Shown here: positions 61,881 to 64,000 of the stretch, in pieces
Position numbering within the stretch: position 1 is the stretch's first letter
Layout of the letters: every line of letters starts with the position of its first letter
Origin: Catellatospora bangladeshensis
GTDB lineage: Bacteria > Actinomycetota > Actinomycetes > Mycobacteriales > Micromonosporaceae
Direction of reading: 5' to 3'
Assembly: GCF_016862575.1 (NCBI RefSeq)
Contig: NZ_BONF01000026.1
Span: 62,001-126,000, forward strand
DNA length: 64,000 nt
Program-made: the position numbers and the translations under genes
Notes under the pieces: model-generated
What the model was told of the DNA's origin: nothing
The model's database searches: none
The model's input: only the letters and a program-made list of their open reading frames with translations

Positions 61881-61916
61881 GCCGTCTCCTCTCCCAGGTT
61901 TGACAGGCTGTAGAAG

Positions 61917-61955
61917 TTAGGAAATCCTAACCTAGATTTGGTAAGCCTGCCCTAA
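61917..61955. promoter_or_regulatory. Two tandem iron-box-like (IdeR/DmdR) sites
   Basis: TTAGGAAATCCTAACCTAG (61917-61935) and TTTGGTAAGCCTGCCCTAA (61937-61955) each match the DtxR/IdeR consensus TTAGGTTAGGCTAACCTAA at about 14 of 19 positions. They fill the divergent region between the iron importer and the adenylation-fusion gene, so both are probably repressed when iron is plentiful. Confidence 0.75.
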
Positions 61956-61964
61956 GGCCCCCTC

Positions 61965-64000
61965 ATGACTCTGGTAGCCACCGACCCGTCCACCTCCGGC
62001 GTCCCCTTCGCCCGGGATCTCGCGCTGCACGGCGACCGCCCGGCGCTGATCACCGACGCGGGCGTGCTCACCTATAGCGACCTGGCCGAACTGGTCGCCG
62101 AACGCGCCCGCTTCCTGGGCGTCCGGCGCAGGCTGGTCATGGTCACCGGAACCAATCGCGTCCACGCGCTGGTCAACTACCTCGCCGCGCTGTCCGCCGG
62201 GCACCCCGTGCTGCTCGCGCCCGGCGACAGCCCGACCGCGTTCGAGGCGCTGCGCGCCGCCTACGACCCCGATGTCGTGGCGGGCGAGACGGTCCACGAG
62301 GTGCGCGCCACCTCCGCGCACGAACTGCACCCGGAGCTGGCGCTGCTGCTGAGCACCTCCGGTTCGACGGGCTCACCGAAGCTGGTCCGGCTGTCGCGGG
62401 AGAACCTGCAGGCCAACGCCGAGTCCATCGGCACGTACCTCGGCCTCACCGCCGACGACCGGGCGGCGACCACCCTGCCGATGCACTACTGCTACGGCCT
62501 CTCCGTGATCAACAGTCACCTGCTGCGGGGCGCGTCGCTGCTGCTCACCGACCTGTCTGTGGTGGAGCCCGAGTTCTGGCGGCTGTTCGCCGCGCACCGC
62601 GCGACCAGCTTCGCCGGGGTGCCCTACACGTTCGAGCTGCTGGACCGGGTCGGCTTCGACCGGATGACGCTGCCGAGCCTGCGCTACGTCACCCAGGCCG
62701 GCGGGCGGCTGGACCCGCAGCGGGTGCGCCGCTTCGCCGCGCTCGGCCGCCGCGCGGGCTGGGACCTGTTCGTCATGTACGGCCAGACCGAGGCCACCGC
62801 CCGGATGGCATACCTGCCGCCCGAACTCGCCGAACACAGCCCGCACGCGATCGGCGTACCCGTCCCCGGCGGCAGCCTGCACCTGAGCCCGGCCGACGAC
62901 GCCCCCGACGGCGTCGGCGAGCTGGTCTACCGCGGCCCCAACGTCATGCTCGGCTACGCCGAAAGCCCCGCCGACCTGGCCCTCGGGCGCACCGTGCACG
63001 AGCTGCGCACCGGCGACCTCGCCCGGTGCACCCCCGGCGGCCTGTTCGAGATCGTCGGGCGGCGCAGCCGGTTCACGAAGATCTTCGGCCTGCGCCTGGA
63101 CCTGCAGCAGATCGAGGCCCGGCTGCGCCAGGCGGGCGTCGCCGCCAGCTGCACCGGCGACGACGACAGCCTGGCCGTCGCCTACGAGGGCGGCCACTGC
63201 CCCGAGCACGTCCGGCAGCTGGTCGCCGAGGCCCACGGGCTGCCCGCCCGCGTGATCCACACCGCCGCCGTCGCCGAGCTGCCCCGCCTCGCCTCCGGCA
63301 AACCCGACTACCCGGCCGTACGGGCGCTGGCCACCCCATCCGAGGCCGCCCCGGCCCTCGGCAGCGACGTCCACCGGACCTTCGCCCGGGTCCTGGGCCA
63401 CCACGACATCCGCGACACCGACACCTTCGTCAGCCTCGGCGGCGACTCCCTGTCCTACGTCGACATGTCGATCAAGCTGGAACAACTGCTCGGCCGCCTG
63501 CCGGAGCGCTGGCACACGACACCGGTGGGCGAGCTGGCCGCGACGGCCGAGCGCACCACCGCAGCAGCCGGGAGCGCCCCGCCACGCCGGCGGCGGGTGC
63601 GCGTCGACACGACCGTCGCGCTGCGCGCCATCGCGATCGTGCTCATCGTCGGCAGCCACATCCAGGTCTTCGACCTGCCCGGCGGCGCCCACGTGCTGAT
63701 CGGGGTGGCCGGGTTCAACTTCGCCCGCTTCCACCTCACCACCGCCGAGCGCCGCGAACGCGTACGCCACCTCGCCCGCAGCACGGCCCGTATCGTGCTG
63801 GGGGCCGTCACCTGGATCGGCGCCATGTACCTGCTCACCGACGACTACGAACCGGCCAGCGTGTTCCTGCTCGGCTACCTGTTCGCGCCGGAGCACGCCG
63901 ACAACTACTGGTGGCACTTCTGGTTCGTCGAGGCGCTGGTCTACTACCTGCTGATCCTGCTGGCGGCGCTGTGCCTGCCCGCGTTCGACCGGCTGGAGCG
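61965..64000 (+). CDS. Adenylation-carrier-acyltransferase fusion protein (runs off right edge)
   Basis: The reading frame from the ATG at 61965 to the window end covers 678 codons. Domain 1 is an AMP-forming adenylation enzyme: LLLSTSGSTGSPKLVRL (residues 127-143), MYGQTEATARMAYL, GELVYRGPNVMLGYAE, RTGDLARC, and the terminal Lys446 in LPRLASGKPDYP. Domain 2 is a carrier protein with the 4'-phosphopantetheine Ser495 in VSLGGDSLSYVDMSIKLEQL. Domain 3 from residue 547 is a multi-helix acyltransferase-3-type membrane domain (VALRAIAIVLIVGSHIQVFD). It would activate a carboxylate, load it on the carrier and transfer it at the membrane. Control by iron suggests siderophore or envelope modification under iron limitation. 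Confidence 0.85.
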   Translation, partial: MTLVATDPSTSGVPFARDLALHGDRPALITDAGVLTYSDLAELVAERARFLGVRRRLVMVTGTNRVHALVNYLAALSAGHPVLLAPGDSPTAFEALRAAYDPDVVAGETVHEVRATSAHELHPELALLLSTSGSTGSPKLVRLSRENLQANAESIGTYLGLTADDRAATTLPMHYCYGLSVINSHLLRGASLLLTDLSVVEPEFWRLFAAHRATSFAGVPYTFELLDRVGFDRMTLPSLRYVTQAGGRLDPQRVRRFAALGRRAGWDLFVMYGQTEATARMAYLPPELAEHSPHAIGVPVPGGSLHLSPADDAPDGVGELVYRGPNVMLGYAESPADLALGRTVHELRTGDLARCTPGGLFEIVGRRSRFTKIFGLRLDLQQIEARLRQAGVAASCTGDDDSLAVAYEGGHCPEHVRQLVAEAHGLPARVIHTAAVAELPRLASGKPDYPAVRALATPSEAAPALGSDVHRTFARVLGHHDIRDTDTFVSLGGDSLSYVDMSIKLEQLLGRLPERWHTTPVGELAATAERTTAAAGSAPPRRRRVRVDTTVALRAIAIVLIVGSHIQVFDLPGGAHVLIGVAGFNFARFHLTTAERRERVRHLARSTARIVLGAVTWIGAMYLLTDDYEPASVFLLGYLFAPEHADNYWWHFWFVEALVYYLLILLAALCLPAFDRLE

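Noticed and set aside
61965-64000. Complete NRPS siderophore synthetase
   Set aside because: There is no condensation domain in the visible part; after the carrier comes a membrane acyltransferase-type domain, and the gene is cut by the window edge.

Overview
The window is very GC-rich and is read as a chromosomal segment of an actinomycete, most probably from the Micromonosporaceae or a close relative. This is inferred from codon bias, the many GTG starts, actinobacterial families (DUF3618, DUF3040, DUF4383, TIGR03084), and a GAAGGGCACCTTC-type palindromic repeat that I associate with that family from memory. No rRNA, tRNA, CRISPR array, transposase or phage structural gene was recognised, and no stretch above 300 bp lacks a gene. 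Many genes look leaderless: a TANNNT -10 box ends 6-7 nt before the start codon.

Left part (1-19.8 kb). A membrane/stress operon (DUF3618, holin-like, amphipathic protein) and a large-subunit catalase are followed by an esterase, a PIN/RHH toxin-antitoxin pair and small unknown genes. A catabolic operon on the minus strand (15179 to 7664) encodes a TIGR03084 protein, an AtuA-like protein, an acyl-CoA carboxylase (CT and BC-BCCP subunits) and an acyl-CoA dehydrogenase, with a TetR regulator beside it. A secreted lipase-like protein diverges from it across a perfect palindrome. YchJ-like, SRPBCC, DUF1772, DUF429 and PfkB genes follow.

Centre (19.8-35.5 kb). This is the most distinctive region and looks like a carbohydrate-use locus. 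Four tandem secreted DUF4832-type proteins, three with FN3 and/or carbohydrate-binding C-terminal modules, lie on the minus strand. Divergent to them are two ABC permeases, a lipoprotein sugar-binding protein, a cytoplasmic GH36 alpha-galactosidase and a ROK regulator. The model is that the secreted proteins bind or cut an external glycan, the importer takes up alpha-galactosides, the GH36 enzyme hydrolyses them, and the ROK protein controls the locus. No transport ATPase is encoded, so a shared one elsewhere is expected.

Right part (35.5-64 kb). It holds a cupin, DUF3040, GNAT and DUF4383 genes, an iron-sulfur photolyase-like protein, a PDZ-containing histidine kinase head-to-head with a LuxR-type regulator, a secreted M4 protease, a decayed secreted-protein gene, an aminotransferase/LysR pair, small unknown genes, a LexA-box-controlled 95-codon gene, an M20 amidohydrolase, a metallophosphoesterase and a BlaI/M56 pair. 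It ends with an iron-type ABC transporter. Two iron-box-like sites separate the transporter from a divergent adenylation-carrier-acyltransferase fusion that runs off the right edge.

Cross-cutting signals. Promoters of the form GTTT-N14/15-GGGTAC precede the catalase, DUF3040 and DUF4383 genes, with weaker versions before two other small-membrane-protein loci. Several unrelated palindromic mini-repeats occur, two of them inserted in frame inside genes of the carboxylase operon.
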